Below, one piece after another: positions 26,915-35,724 of a DNA stretch of 64,000 nt. The stretch lies in contig NZ_FZTC01000019.1 in assembly GCF_900200035.1 (NCBI RefSeq), forward strand, positions 744,001 to 808,000. The letters run 5' to 3'. The notes below the pieces were generated by a model. The model was not told the origin of the DNA. It was given only the letters and a program-made list of their open reading frames with translations, and made no database searches. This stretch comes from Klebsiella grimontii. Its GTDB lineage: Bacteria; Pseudomonadota; Gammaproteobacteria; Enterobacterales; Enterobacteriaceae. How positions within the stretch are numbered: position 1 is the first letter of the stretch; every line of letters begins with the position of its first letter. The position numbers and the translations under genes are program-made.

Positions 26915-28402
26915 TCAGCCGACGCTGTGTTCAAGACTAATCGCCAGTAATTTCTGCGCTTCTACGGCAAACTCCAGCGGCAGCTCTGAGAAAACGTCCT
27001 TACAGAAACCGTTGACGATCATCGAAATCGCATCATCCTCGCTGATGCCGCGCTGCAGGCAGTAAAACAGCTGATCTTCGCCGATCCGCGACGTGGTCGC
27101 TTCATGCTCCAGCTGCGCGCTGTTGTTCCGGCATTCCACGTAAGGGAAGGTATGCGCCCCGCTGTCCGGACCAATCAGCATCGAATCACACTGGGTGAAG
27201 TTGCGCGCGTTGGTTGCGGTGGGCATAATTTTGACCAGCCCGCGATAGCTGTTCTGGCTGTGGCCGGCAGAAATCCCCTTCGAGATAATCGTCGAGCGGG
27301 TGTTTTTACCGATATGGATCATCTTGGTCCCCGTATCCGCCTGCTGATGGCCGCTGGTCAGCGCCACCGAGAAGAACTCGCCGATGGAGTTATCCCCGCG
27401 CAGAATACAGCTTGGATATTTCCAGGTGATCGCCGAGCCGGTTTCCGACTGGGTCCACGACATTTTGCTGTTCTCGCCCTCGCACAGCGCGCGCTTGGTG
27501 ACGAAGTTAAGGATCCCGCCGGTGTTGTTGTCGCCGGGGAACCAGTTTTGCACCGTGGAGTACTTCACCTCGGCATCCTTATGAATGATCACTTCAACCA
27601 CCGCCGCGTGCAGCTGGTAGCTATCGCGTACCGGCGCCGAGCAGCCTTCAATGTAGCTTACATAGCTGCCTTCGTCGGCGACCAGAATGGTGCGCTCGAA
27701 CTGGCCGGTTTTTTCCGCGTTGATGCGGAAATAGGTCGACAGCTCCATCGGGCAGCGTACGCCTTTAGGAACATAGATAAAGGTCCCGTCGGAGGCCACC
27801 GCCGCGTTGAGGGCGGCAAAGAAGTTGTCGTTGCCCGGCACCACGGTGCCGAGGTATTTCTGCACCAGTTCCGGGTGCTCGTGGATCGCCTCGCCGAACG
27901 AACAGAAGATAATCCCCTGCTCCGCCAGCTTTTCGCGATAGGTGGTGGCGACGGAAACCGAGTCAAAAATGGCGTCGACCGCCACTTCCCGCCCCTCGCG
28001 CACCGGCACGCCGAGGAGATTGAACGCCTCTTCAACTTCATTGGTCAAAAACGCGCTGGAGCCCGTCTGCTGCAAAGCGCCAGGCTCAGAGGCGCAGGCG
28101 TCATCGCAGTTGCCGCAGGAGGGCGCCGAGTAATAGCTGTAATCCTGATAGTTCAGCTTGTCGTAGTGCGCCTTCAGCCAGTGCGGCTCTTCCATCGCCT
28201 GCCAGGCCTTAAACGCGTTCAGACGAAACTCCAGCATCCATTCCGGCTCATTGCGGCGCGCGGAAATCGCCCGAACCACCTCTTCGTTTATGCCTTTCGC
28301 CAGCTCATCGGTCTGCAGCTGCGTGAAAAAGCCTTCTTTATAGTTGAGTGGCCCGCCGCTCCAGGTTTTGACATCGTCGGTTGCTTCAGTATTACGAGAC
28401 AT
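26915..28402 (-). CDS. sufB: Fe-S cluster assembly protein SufB
   Basis: A 495-residue scaffold subunit equal in length to E. coli SufB. It receives persulfide from SufE and builds the cluster together with SufC and SufD. The conserved core around [19 protein letters not shown] and the C-terminal beta-helix ([16 protein letters not shown]) are intact. The ATG at 28402 is 2 bp after the sufA stop, and the longer frame would run into sufA. Confidence 0.97.
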   Translation of the reverse strand: MSRNTEATDDVKTWSGGPLNYKEGFFTQLQTDELAKGINEEVVRAISARRNEPEWMLEFRLNAFKAWQAMEEPHWLKAHYDKLNYQDYSYYSAPSCGNCDDACASEPGALQQTGSSAFLTNEVEEAFNLLGVPVREGREVAVDAIFDSVSVATTYREKLAEQGIIFCSFGEAIHEHPELVQKYLGTVVPGNDNFFAALNAAVASDGTFIYVPKGVRCPMELSTYFRINAEKTGQFERTILVADEGSYVSYIEGCSAPVRDSYQLHAAVVEVIIHKDAEVKYSTVQNWFPGDNNTGGILNFVTKRALCEGENSKMSWTQSETGSAITWKYPSCILRGDNSIGEFFSVALTSGHQQADTGTKMIHIGKNTRSTIISKGISAGHSQNSYRGLVKIMPTATNARNFTQCDSMLIGPDSGAHTFPYVECRNNSAQLEHEATTSRIGEDQLFYCLQRGISEDDAISMIVNGFCKDVFSELPLEFAVEAQKLLAISLEHSVG

Positions 28403-28404
28403 AG

Positions 28405-28782
28405 TTACTCCGCCTGAACGCCAAAACTTTCGCCGCAGCCGCATTCGTGCTGGGCTTTTGGATTATGGAATTTGAAGATTTGATTTAAGCCTTCGCGAAC
28501 GTAATCGAGTTCGGTGCCATCAATAAACGGCATGGCCTGCAGCGGCGCCCATAGCTTCGCGCCGTCGCGCTCAAAGAGCAGGTCGTCTTTCGCCGGTTCA
28601 GCGATTAATTCGAGAACGTAGCCAAAACCGGCGCAGCCGCTGGTTTTAACCCCCAGGCGCAGCCCCTGCATATCAGGCTGTTTGCGGACCAGATCGCGAA
28701 TATGGGCGGCGGCGGCTGGAGTCATGACCAGCCCACGCCAGCTAAAATCTTCGGGATTGAAAGTTCCTGCATGTGAATTCAT
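28405..28782 (-). CDS. sufA: Fe-S carrier protein SufA
   Basis: A 125-residue A-type carrier that delivers [2Fe-2S] and [4Fe-4S] clusters from SufBCD to target proteins. The three cluster-binding cysteines are Cys50 ([10 protein letters not shown]), Cys114 and Cys116 (HECGCGESF). It is the first gene of sufABCDSE, and the Fur box 46 bp upstream of its start places the operon under iron control. Confidence 0.97.
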   Translation of the reverse strand: MNSHAGTFNPEDFSWRGLVMTPAAAAHIRDLVRKQPDMQGLRLGVKTSGCAGFGYVLELIAEPAKDDLLFERDGAKLWAPLQAMPFIDGTELDYVREGLNQIFKFHNPKAQHECGCGESFGVQAE

Positions 28783-28827
28783 CGCTCTACCTCATAGGTT
28801 GACGCCATCGGGACATACCGCTATGTT

Positions 28828-28846
28828 AGTGATAATGATTATCACT
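28828..28846. promoter_or_regulatory. Fur box of the suf operon
   Basis: AGTGATAATGATTATCACT is a near-perfect 19-bp inverted repeat matching the Fur consensus (GATAATGATAATCATTATC). It lies 46 bp before sufA. Iron-loaded Fur would repress the operon. OxyR, IHF and IscR sites known in E. coli were not resolved. Confidence 0.88.
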
Positions 28847-28956
28847 TCAACCCATCCGAAGAAGGGGTATTCCCCCATCAGGCTCTTTTTATAAGCATAG
28901 ACCCTGACAGGAGAGATATCGGAGATGGAATAAATTGTTCAATACTTTGATTAATA

Positions 28957-29097
28957 ATGTATTTCATGGGGTGGAAGGCAGAAGTTGCTGGAAAATTAAA
29001 ATATGCATCGAAAATACCTATTTTTGAGATAGATGATTTGCCTTGCATACAACCCGCCGTGGAAGGCAACAGACTTACCGTCGCCTATTACGGGTAG
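28957..29097 (+). other. Unassigned 46-codon open frame, possible gene relic
   Basis: An ATG at 28957 opens a frame ending at TAG 29095-29097. The peptide contains FEIDDLPCIQPAVEGNRLTV and ends AYYG. In the same frame beyond the stop the text continues KSGSFTGYEAEKA. The composition looks protein-like, but there is no clear ribosome site and I recognise no family. It lies between sufA and the fimbrial operon and may be the stump of a gene disrupted when the fimbrial block arrived. Confidence 0.2.
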
Positions 29098-29182
29098 AAA
29101 AGTGGGAGCTTTACCGGCTATGAGGCCGAAAAGGCCTGACTAACGGCGGGAATAGAACGACGCAGCGTCACGACGATTGCAT

Positions 29183-29226
29183 AAAAAAATACGTAACCGG
29201 CGTCGCGCTGACACGGTTGCCGGTTT
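29183..29226 (-). terminator. Terminator of the fimbrial operon
   Basis: On the minus strand AACCGGC (29225-29219) and GCCGGTT (29201-29195) pair around a 17-base loop. TACGTA and then seven Ts follow. It begins within the stop codon of the last fimbrial gene. Confidence 0.55.
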
Positions 29227-29737
29227 AATTGTACTGTAGCGTCATGACCACAACGGCACTCACGCTGCCGGGCGTCGCGCCCCCTGACATCGATTTAACC
29301 GAGGCCTGCATGGCCAGGGTGGCGGTTCTGTCTGCCGCGATGTTGCGCATAATACTGGAACCCGTCCCCTTTAGCGCGCCGCTGCCCGCCTCGCTCATCG
29401 CGATCGCCACGTTTGTTGCGGTACCGCTATTCATATAATAGTCAGGGCCGGCAACCGGATCCGGGTTTCCGGTGAAGGAGGCCGTTACGCTGCGCGTTCC
29501 CGCCGGGCAGTTGGTAAACAGCAAATTAAAGGCCACCGGGTCGGAGGATGACCCTGGCGTAACCATATTTGTTGCCTGAATATCGCCAAGATTGACATTG
29601 AGGTTGCTATTTCCGCCATTAAATATACAGGGCGAGGCAACAATATTTCCCGTTACGCCTACGCTCACGCTGTCGGCAGAAAACGCTTTCCAGCACAGAA
29701 AAGCCAGAAGAAGCATTTTTTTGTGGGGTATTTTCAT
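29225..29737 (-). CDS. Fimbrial subunit (minor pilin), last gene of the operon
   Basis: A 170-residue pilin-like protein with a signal peptide (about 1-20), a conserved Cys pair (SPCIFNGG and TNCPAGT, about 37 and 76) and a C-terminal beta-zipper motif ending VMTLQYN, with the penultimate Tyr that chaperones recognise. It follows the 315-residue subunit gene by 11 bp. It could be a minor shaft component, adaptor or terminator. The family is clear, the exact position in the fibre is not. Confidence 0.82.
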   Translation of the reverse strand: MKIPHKKMLLLAFLCWKAFSADSVSVGVTGNIVASPCIFNGGNSNLNVNLGDIQATNMVTPGSSSDPVAFNLLFTNCPAGTRSVTASFTGNPDPVAGPDYYMNSGTATNVAIAMSEAGSGALKGTGSSIMRNIAADRTATLAMQASVKSMSGGATPGSVSAVVVMTLQYN

Positions 29738-29748
29738 TTTTTCACCTG

Positions 29749-30696
29749 TTACTGGTACGTCAAATTCAGCGTGGCGGTCGCGTTTGCCGAGCCTGACTCA
29801 ACGGACGTTAAGGTCTGGTAATAACGGGCCGTCAACGGCAGCGTTTCCTGGCCGCCCGCAGAGCGTTTTAATAACAGCGGGCTATTGATAGCCAACGGAG
29901 CGCCGTTATATAAAAGCTGGACTCCCACGCCTTTTGCCGTCCCGGCGCTGCCCTGCCCCGTTAATGCCATGACGCTGGTATCGGCAACGTCCGGATGCTG
30001 TACGCCGCTCAGCGATACATTAATATTGGTTCCGGCGCTGCAGCTTAATCCCAGATTCTGCGTATTCTGCGCGCCCGCAGGCGTGGTGCCGACGGCCGAG
30101 CCGAACGTTGCCGCTGAAATATCGCCAATCGGGAAGGTCAGTTGAGACGTCGTGATATTGCAGGCCAGCGCGTTAATGGTCCCATCGGTGAGTTTGGTGG
30201 TCAGGCCGTCACGGTAGACGCCGTCGCTGCCCTGTAGCGTCACCACGCCGATCGTTCCCGGCGTTAATGCGCCCGACGACACCTGGCCGGTGACCACCAG
30301 CTCAATTTTACCGCCCCACCACTCCACGTAGGAGGACTGCGCTTCATAAGAAAAGGTATTACTCGGGTTTTCAAAGTAATTCCCGGAAGAGAAGCGAATA
30401 CCAATCCCCGCGACATTGGTGGCGTAAACATGATTACCGTAGCTACTCGGCGTCGCGCTAAGGTAGCGCATGCTAAACCCAAGCATTAATGGGTTGGTGC
30501 ATCCGGTTAAATAAGAGCTGGTTATCGTCGCGTTACGAGAAAAAATAACCGTTCCGACCGGCGCATCACGCTGTACGGTAAGGGTTCCCACAGACAGCGT
30601 GGAGAGCTGCGGGATAATTGTCGTGCAGGTTCCGGCACGCGCGCTATTCCATCCGGCCATTAAGCCGAGCAAAATAACAGAATAAATCAATCTCAT
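29749..30696 (-). CDS. Two-domain fimbrial subunit, probable tip adhesin
   Basis: This 315-residue exported protein (signal peptide about 1-21, cleavage after ARA) is about twice pilin size. The N-terminal half (about 22-170) is likely the receptor-binding domain. The C-terminal half resembles a pilin domain with LACNITTSQLTFPIGDI, a second Cys in GLSCSAGTN, and a terminal TATLNLTYQ strand. Such architecture marks FimH-like tip adhesins. The ligand cannot be inferred. The ATG at 30696 has AGGA upstream and starts 2 bp after the usher stop. Confidence 0.75.
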   Translation of the reverse strand: MRLIYSVILLGLMAGWNSARAGTCTTIIPQLSTLSVGTLTVQRDAPVGTVIFSRNATITSSYLTGCTNPLMLGFSMRYLSATPSSYGNHVYATNVAGIGIRFSSGNYFENPSNTFSYEAQSSYVEWWGGKIELVVTGQVSSGALTPGTIGVVTLQGSDGVYRDGLTTKLTDGTINALACNITTSQLTFPIGDISAATFGSAVGTTPAGAQNTQNLGLSCSAGTNINVSLSGVQHPDVADTSVMALTGQGSAGTAKGVGVQLLYNGAPLAINSPLLLKRSAGGQETLPLTARYYQTLTSVESGSANATATLNLTYQ

Positions 30697-30698
30697 TT

Positions 30699-33242
30699 TT
30701 AACGTTCCTGATGACAACTGGCGCTAACTTCGGTTATTCCAGCGTAGGTTGATTGTTGCGGCAGGCTGAAATCAGCACGGCACTGTTGGCTGGACTGGCG
30801 GCCCCATGTTGCGACTATCGCCCCCTGTTCGGGCATTCCGCTTAAAAAAACCTGGCCGCGATCGCCGACGATAAAGCTGCTTTGATTACCATCAGCAAGC
30901 GTCACCACGGCGCCAAACGGCACAAAGTGGTTATTGTCCGTTAAGGTCATGAGTACCCGGCGCCCCACTTTTGCAAGGTAATCGGCCCTCACCACCGCGC
31001 CTCGCGTCGGCGTGACCGTATCGGTGTTGATCTCCAGCTCGACATCATCAGGCATACTTTGCGGGTCGAGCGTCAGGTCGTTTTTCCGATAGACGGAAAT
31101 ATTGCTGACCACCGTATATCCCCGGTAGTCGGTGCGCGCGCCGGGTTGATTGCGAATATTCACGCCGTACGCGCCGGGAGCTTTGATTAAGACGTTGGTT
31201 TCACCGAGCGGTTGAGAAAGCGTGATGCCGTCGGCGTGGGCGATAACGCCGCCCTGCAGACCATAATTAAGCCGCTCGCTATTTCTGTCGTAGCTATAGC
31301 CCGCCGTCACTTCGCCGTACGTGGCTTTATAGTCACCGTTCATATTGCCGATGTAACCCACGCCATTCGTACCGTAACCCTGCTGTACGTTCCAGTTCAG
31401 CGAGTTGTTTTCCAGCGCGACGCCGTTGATGCCGATGTTGTGCGTCGTTCCGTTATTCTTGCTGGCGTTCATGCCATAGCTGGCCCACGTTTGCGGGAGG
31501 AATTTCTCCAGCGGTACGCTGACGTTAAACGCCAACTGCTGGTCATGGTCGCTGTTTCGCCCGCGCCCGCCGTCGTATGACGCAGCGCTGCCATTTCTGC
31601 TGTATGTCCAGGTCAGGCCGTAGCTAATATTGCGCCAGTAGTTGTTGTATCCGACGCTCCAGGAAGCCATCGACCTGGCGGAATTCCAGTAGTCTTCCCG
31701 CGCCGCGCTGAGGGTAAGCGACCCCAGCTCACGACTCAGCGTCTGGCTCATCGTCAGCTCCGCGCGGTTGCGCCTGCGCTCCTGCAGCGCGCTGCTGTCG
31801 CCATATGAATCGAGGACTTCCTGCATCCCGTAATAGCCGCTGGTCGAATAGCGGTAGCCCGCAATGGAAAAGTGGGTCCCGGTCCCGGCGAAGTTTTTGC
31901 TATAACGCGCTCGCCAGGATTGGCCCTGTGATTTTTCCGTTTTATCCGGCGTTGACCAGCCCTGAGTAACGTCGGCGGAGATAGCGCCTAACGCTCCCAT
32001 ATTTTTGCCCACGCCAAAGGCAAGCGACTGGTATTTGCTTGACTCTTGCAGGCCGCCATAGAGGGTAATGCCGTGCTGCAGACCATAAATTGCGGTGGCT
32101 TGCCCGAAAGGAATCTTATCCACGCTGCTGTTATAGGAGCGGTATTGCCCGCCGGTGATGGCGTATTTTAAGCGCCCTTCCCGCTGCAATACCGGCAGCG
32201 AGGCGTAGGGCAGCGTGAAGTGCTGTTCGCTGCCATCGGCTTCTTTAATCGTCACGTCGAGGTCGCCCGCGCCGCCGGTGGGATACATATCCCTAATCTC
32301 AAACGCCCCCGGCGCAACGTAGCTTTGGTAGATCTGATAGCCGTTCTGGCGCACCACGACCTGCGCATTGGTTCGAGCAATACCGCGCACCACGGGCGCA
32401 TAGCCCTTAAGAGAATCCGGTAACATATCGTCATCTGACGCCAGCTGGCCGCCGCGAAACGGCATACTGTCAAACACATCGGCAGGCGCGGAGCTGTCCC
32501 CGACGGTAAGCTGGCCTTTCAGCGGAATAATGGCGCGCTGTGCGTAGGTATAAACGGTATCCCATTTATCCTGGCCGGAGGATTCCCGTGACCAGGTGGT
32601 GTAGTTGCGAAAACGCCACGGCCCGATATTGATACCCGGACGCAGGTTCGCATACTGGCTGTCGCTGCTGGCGCCTTGACCCGTTTTCGCCCAATTGTTT
32701 GCTCCGCTCAGGCTGTAATTGAGCATGGCCGCAGTAATCCCCTCATCCCACATTTCCGGCGGCACATAGCCCCTTGCCGGCAGGTCGATCGCCGCCTGGG
32801 GAATGCTGATGACCAGCCGCTGGGCGCCAAACTGAAAATCGGCGCTGGCCTGCGGAATCGCCTGGAGATTGGCGCAATCACTTTCTTCTACCGCCAACTG
32901 GGGAAAAAGATCGGTTTTCACGCCCCACTGTTTTAAGAGTTCAATGCTCAAACAGGGCTGTAATGCTTCACTACCGTCAGCGGTCTTTGCCATCGCAAAT
33001 GGAATATCCCGGGTATCCATTAGCTGGTCATCAAGAATAATATCCACGTGGTATGTTCCCGGCGCCTGGGAGCCAGACTCGAAAGCCGATAAATCCGCTT
33101 TGCCCACCCCGGGGTTATCCAGTTCTACCAGCGCCGTATTAAACGAATCACTGGCATACAGCTCCTGTGAAATACCGGTAAACGCGAAGGCGATAAGCGT
33201 CGCCAGACGCGCAGGTCGCAATTTATTATTTTTTATTGTCAT
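30699..33242 (-). CDS. Fimbrial outer membrane usher
   Basis: The 847-residue usher forms the outer-membrane pore through which pilins are threaded. It has a signal peptide, an N-terminal periplasmic domain (FNTALVELDN... near 38), a 24-strand barrel with plug, and C-terminal domains ending in PQQSTYAGITEVSASCHQE with the usual Cys pair (QQCRADF and SCHQ). The ATG at 33242 with AGGT upstream is preferred to one 11 codons earlier that has no ribosome site. It follows the chaperone gene by 44 bp. Confidence 0.95.
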   Translation of the reverse strand: MTIKNNKLRPARLATLIAFAFTGISQELYASDSFNTALVELDNPGVGKADLSAFESGSQAPGTYHVDIILDDQLMDTRDIPFAMAKTADGSEALQPCLSIELLKQWGVKTDLFPQLAVEESDCANLQAIPQASADFQFGAQRLVISIPQAAIDLPARGYVPPEMWDEGITAAMLNYSLSGANNWAKTGQGASSDSQYANLRPGINIGPWRFRNYTTWSRESSGQDKWDTVYTYAQRAIIPLKGQLTVGDSSAPADVFDSMPFRGGQLASDDDMLPDSLKGYAPVVRGIARTNAQVVVRQNGYQIYQSYVAPGAFEIRDMYPTGGAGDLDVTIKEADGSEQHFTLPYASLPVLQREGRLKYAITGGQYRSYNSSVDKIPFGQATAIYGLQHGITLYGGLQESSKYQSLAFGVGKNMGALGAISADVTQGWSTPDKTEKSQGQSWRARYSKNFAGTGTHFSIAGYRYSTSGYYGMQEVLDSYGDSSALQERRRNRAELTMSQTLSRELGSLTLSAAREDYWNSARSMASWSVGYNNYWRNISYGLTWTYSRNGSAASYDGGRGRNSDHDQQLAFNVSVPLEKFLPQTWASYGMNASKNNGTTHNIGINGVALENNSLNWNVQQGYGTNGVGYIGNMNGDYKATYGEVTAGYSYDRNSERLNYGLQGGVIAHADGITLSQPLGETNVLIKAPGAYGVNIRNQPGARTDYRGYTVVSNISVYRKNDLTLDPQSMPDDVELEINTDTVTPTRGAVVRADYLAKVGRRVLMTLTDNNHFVPFGAVVTLADGNQSSFIVGDRGQVFLSGMPEQGAIVATWGRQSSQQCRADFSLPQQSTYAGITEVSASCHQER

Positions 33243-33286
33243 CACTATTAACCTATTTAACGCAGGACGGGCCATGTGTTCAGGGG

Positions 33287-33964
33287 TTACAAGTTGGCTT
33301 GATGTGATGCTCCGGGGCTACCATAGTCATTAATGATTTTAAATGTCAGGGCATTACCGGCGGCCCCCTCCGGCAATGGGAACCGGGCTGTCGAAGCAGG
33401 CAAAACATACGACACCTGCGCCAGCGCTTTCCCGCCCACGCTAATTTCATTGAAGTTAATGACGTAAGGCGTTGGGTTATTCACCTGAAGTTCATCGCCG
33501 CTTCTTTGCCAGGTGAGCTTATTCGCCTGTTCTTCCGGCGTTGACCCACGAAGAGTGACGGGTCGGTAAATCAGTTTGATCCGTGTTTTCACGGCAATTT
33601 GCAAGGAGTTCATCTGCTTTGATGCCGAGGGAATTGCTTTAATATTCACCCAGAACAAGCTTTCTTGCGTTTGAGGCAGTGAACCTGTCGCGACAATTCG
33701 TTCATTATTTTTTTGTCCGCTATCCAGACGGTACAGCGGAGGCGTAATAATAAAAGGCGTTTTACCAGCCCCCCCGTCTCGCTCATCTATCCATGATTGA
33801 ATTAAATAAGGCGTCGGGTCAGGATTATTAACGCTGATGGAGGCTTCTTTTTTCGCACCATCGAAAATGATCCGCGTGCCGCCAATAATAACTCCGGCGA
33901 TAGCGCTCGCCTGCATCAGCGTTAATATTGTCATCGCCAGGCCAAATGTTCTGATAAAACGCAT
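33287..33964 (-). CDS. Periplasmic fimbrial chaperone
   Basis: A 225-residue PapD/FimC-type chaperone with a signal peptide ending AIA. The first domain has GGTRIIFDGAKKEASISVNN (G1-donor partner region) and LFWVNIKAIP. The signature Lys residues for pilin carboxylate binding lie in KTRIKLIYRP. It caps pilins by donor-strand complementation and delivers them to the usher. It follows the pilin gene by 58 bp. Confidence 0.95.
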   Translation of the reverse strand: MRFIRTFGLAMTILTLMQASAIAGVIIGGTRIIFDGAKKEASISVNNPDPTPYLIQSWIDERDGGAGKTPFIITPPLYRLDSGQKNNERIVATGSLPQTQESLFWVNIKAIPSASKQMNSLQIAVKTRIKLIYRPVTLRGSTPEEQANKLTWQRSGDELQVNNPTPYVINFNEISVGGKALAQVSYVLPASTARFPLPEGAAGNALTFKIINDYGSPGASHQANL

Positions 33965-34022
33965 TTTATACCTCTTAAAACAAAGGGGCCGGGCCGGCCC
34001 CCTACTGATTACTGCAAAAAAC

Positions 34023-34553
34023 TTAGTTATAAACTACGGAGAAGTTAGCGACCGAGTTAGCTGGACCGGCGACCACCGCCGCATTAGTCGATTGATACTG
34101 AGCATAAAAATTCAGCGTATTATCAGCGGTGCTGCTGAGAGTATAAGAATAACCGTTGCTGCCGTGCAGAGGCAGGTCGGCTTTATCCGCCGTCATTAGG
34201 TTAATTGCGACGCCGGTGGCAGCGCCAGGAACCGACGAATCAATTGCCAGCAGGCTGGAATTGCTTAAATCGGGGGTTCCATCGAAGCGCACTTTGGCAT
34301 TGATAACAGTTGCCGGACAGTTTTTCAAAATAATATCGAATTTCGTCGCGGCGGTTCTGGAACCGGCTGCCGGGAATTCAGTTTTATAATAATCGCCCAA
34401 CACCACGACCTGATTTTTAGACGCGACATCGATGTCGCAGGCGGCATCCAAAATATTGCCATTAAAATTAACGGTACCCGCTGCTGCGAAAGCATGACTC
34501 ATAGATAATGCAGAACCTGCTGCAAGCATAGCAATAACAATTGTCTTTTTCAT
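34023..34553 (-). CDS. Major fimbrial pilin subunit
   Basis: A 176-residue type 1-like pilin and first gene of the operon. The signal peptide ends about residue 23 (AFA), the donor strand AGTVNFNGNI follows, two Cys (DAACDID and KNCPATV) form the conserved disulfide, and the C-terminus NFSVVYN has the beta-zipper with penultimate Tyr. The composition and codon use are more AT-rich than the core genes around it. It is transcribed away from the two IprA-like regulators across a 432-bp gap. Confidence 0.9.
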   Translation of the reverse strand: MKKTIVIAMLAAGSALSMSHAFAAAGTVNFNGNILDAACDIDVASKNQVVVLGDYYKTEFPAAGSRTAATKFDIILKNCPATVINAKVRFDGTPDLSNSSLLAIDSSVPGAATGVAINLMTADKADLPLHGSNGYSYTLSSTADNTLNFYAQYQSTNAAVVAGPANSVANFSVVYN

Positions 34554-34745
34554 AACGCCATATCCTGTTTTACTTTATTGACATTCAGGCAAAACACTTA
34601 ATGTCCGCATCTTGCCATTGCTTTAATATATTGCAGGGAACCAGTGGTATATCACTCACCACTGAAACGCTTTATTCAAACCGGATTACCCCTGCCGACG
34701 AGACAAAATTTATACAACTATTTTTCAGCACACAATCTATTTCGC

Positions 34746-34898
34746 GGTCTACCCGTAGACTCAAAGTTAACAAAAATAAAACAATTAAATTAAGGAACTC
34801 CTTAATCAAACGTCTCCCAGTCTATTTTTGGACCAAAACACAAAAACAATTAAATCAATTAGTTAAGAGAGAATTCATGATCGGTCTATTAATAGACC
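34746..34898. promoter_or_regulatory. Three related inverted repeats (GGTCTA-N4-TAGACC type) between pilin and regulator genes
   Basis: GGTCTA-CCCG-TAGACT lies at 34746-34761, AGTCTA-TTTT-TGGACC at 34819-34834 and GGTCTA-TTAA-TAGACC at 34883-34898. Centres are 73 and 64 bp apart, close to 7 and 6 helical turns, so all would face the same side of the DNA. The rest of the gap 34554-34985 is AT-rich without a credible gene. A GATAAT box at 34933-34938 could serve the regulator gene. The likely binders are the adjacent IprA-like proteins, by inference only. Confidence 0.6.
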
Positions 34899-34985
34899 TG
34901 ACGTAAACATTCCCTGAAATGATGTTTTTTAAGATAATTCCCAGCATCGATCAAAAAACGATCGCATAAGTTAGTGAGGTATCTT

Positions 34986-35645
34986 ATGAATACGCGAATT
35001 ATTCCTGAACTCTGCAATGAGCCTGCTGAGGTTCTGAGTATAAAACCCTTTAAGCACATTGAAAGGTTAATCGATAATATTCTGCCGCATGCCGAGAGGC
35101 GAATTGTATCAAAAGGCGATATCGTCCATTATTACGATAATGAAGTTCGGCAGTGTTTTTTACTTATCCACGGCAGCGTTGCTTTGCATCGTCGTGGCGA
35201 TGGTATTGTTTTAAACTCCGAGTCATCGCCCTTTCTTCTCGGCGTATGTAGCCAGTTTTCCTCCGAACGCCTGTATGTCAGAGTTCTGGAAACATCGGAA
35301 ATCGCGGCCGTTTCGCTGGACTGTTTTAATCGCGTGGTGGCGCAGCAAAATCTATGGGAGCATTTTTCAAAGCTGCTGATCTATACCGCATCACGGGTCT
35401 ATGAACATTGCGCCCAGATATCGCAAATGTCGGCCTACGATATCATCCGCTTTCAACTTGTTGAATTAATGCAAGAGCCCGAAGCTATCAGGAAAAATAC
35501 CACCGCGGCGGCCTATATCAAAAGCCGAACCTATCTTTCCCGCAGCGGCGTGATGCGCATTCTGGCGGAGCTAAGAACGGGTAAATACATAACGATGGAA
35601 CGCGGCGTACTGATCGACATCCACCACCTACCGCGGAAATACTGA
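34986..35645 (+). CDS. Crp-like winged-helix regulator of the YaiV/IprA type, copy 1
   Basis: A 219-residue protein with an N-terminal cyclic-nucleotide-like beta domain (QCFLLIHGSVALHRRGDGIVL) and a C-terminal HTH (IKSRTYLSRSGVMRILAEL followed by RTGKYITMERGVLIDIHHLP). The ending resembles YaiV/IprA of enterobacteria, known in Salmonella as a regulator of peroxide resistance. No cAMP-binding motif is evident. GAGGT lies 7 bases before the ATG at 34986, better than the GTG four codons earlier. It is divergent from the pilin operon and in tandem with a second copy, so fimbrial control is the most likely role. Confidence 0.75.
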   Translation: MNTRIIPELCNEPAEVLSIKPFKHIERLIDNILPHAERRIVSKGDIVHYYDNEVRQCFLLIHGSVALHRRGDGIVLNSESSPFLLGVCSQFSSERLYVRVLETSEIAAVSLDCFNRVVAQQNLWEHFSKLLIYTASRVYEHCAQISQMSAYDIIRFQLVELMQEPEAIRKNTTAAAYIKSRTYLSRSGVMRILAELRTGKYITMERGVLIDIHHLPRKY

Positions 35646-35724
35646 TTGTGCCATTAACTGCGGGGGTGGCAAGAGATAAGCGCAAGGTTATAATAAGTCC
35701 GATCCTCTTCAGGAATTTCTGACT

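Noticed and set aside
27104-28417. 437-codon plus-strand frame opposite sufB
   Set aside because: Antisense shadow with no domain. sufB on the minus strand is unambiguous.
34601-34906. 101-codon plus-strand frame in the pilin-regulator gap
   Set aside because: It is AT-rich with a Lys/Asn-heavy translation, no ribosome site, and runs through the three inverted repeats. It is better explained as regulatory DNA.
34554-34985. fimS-like invertible promoter element
   Set aside because: No matching terminal inverted repeats bounding a promoter were found, and there is no FimB/FimE-type recombinase gene in the window.
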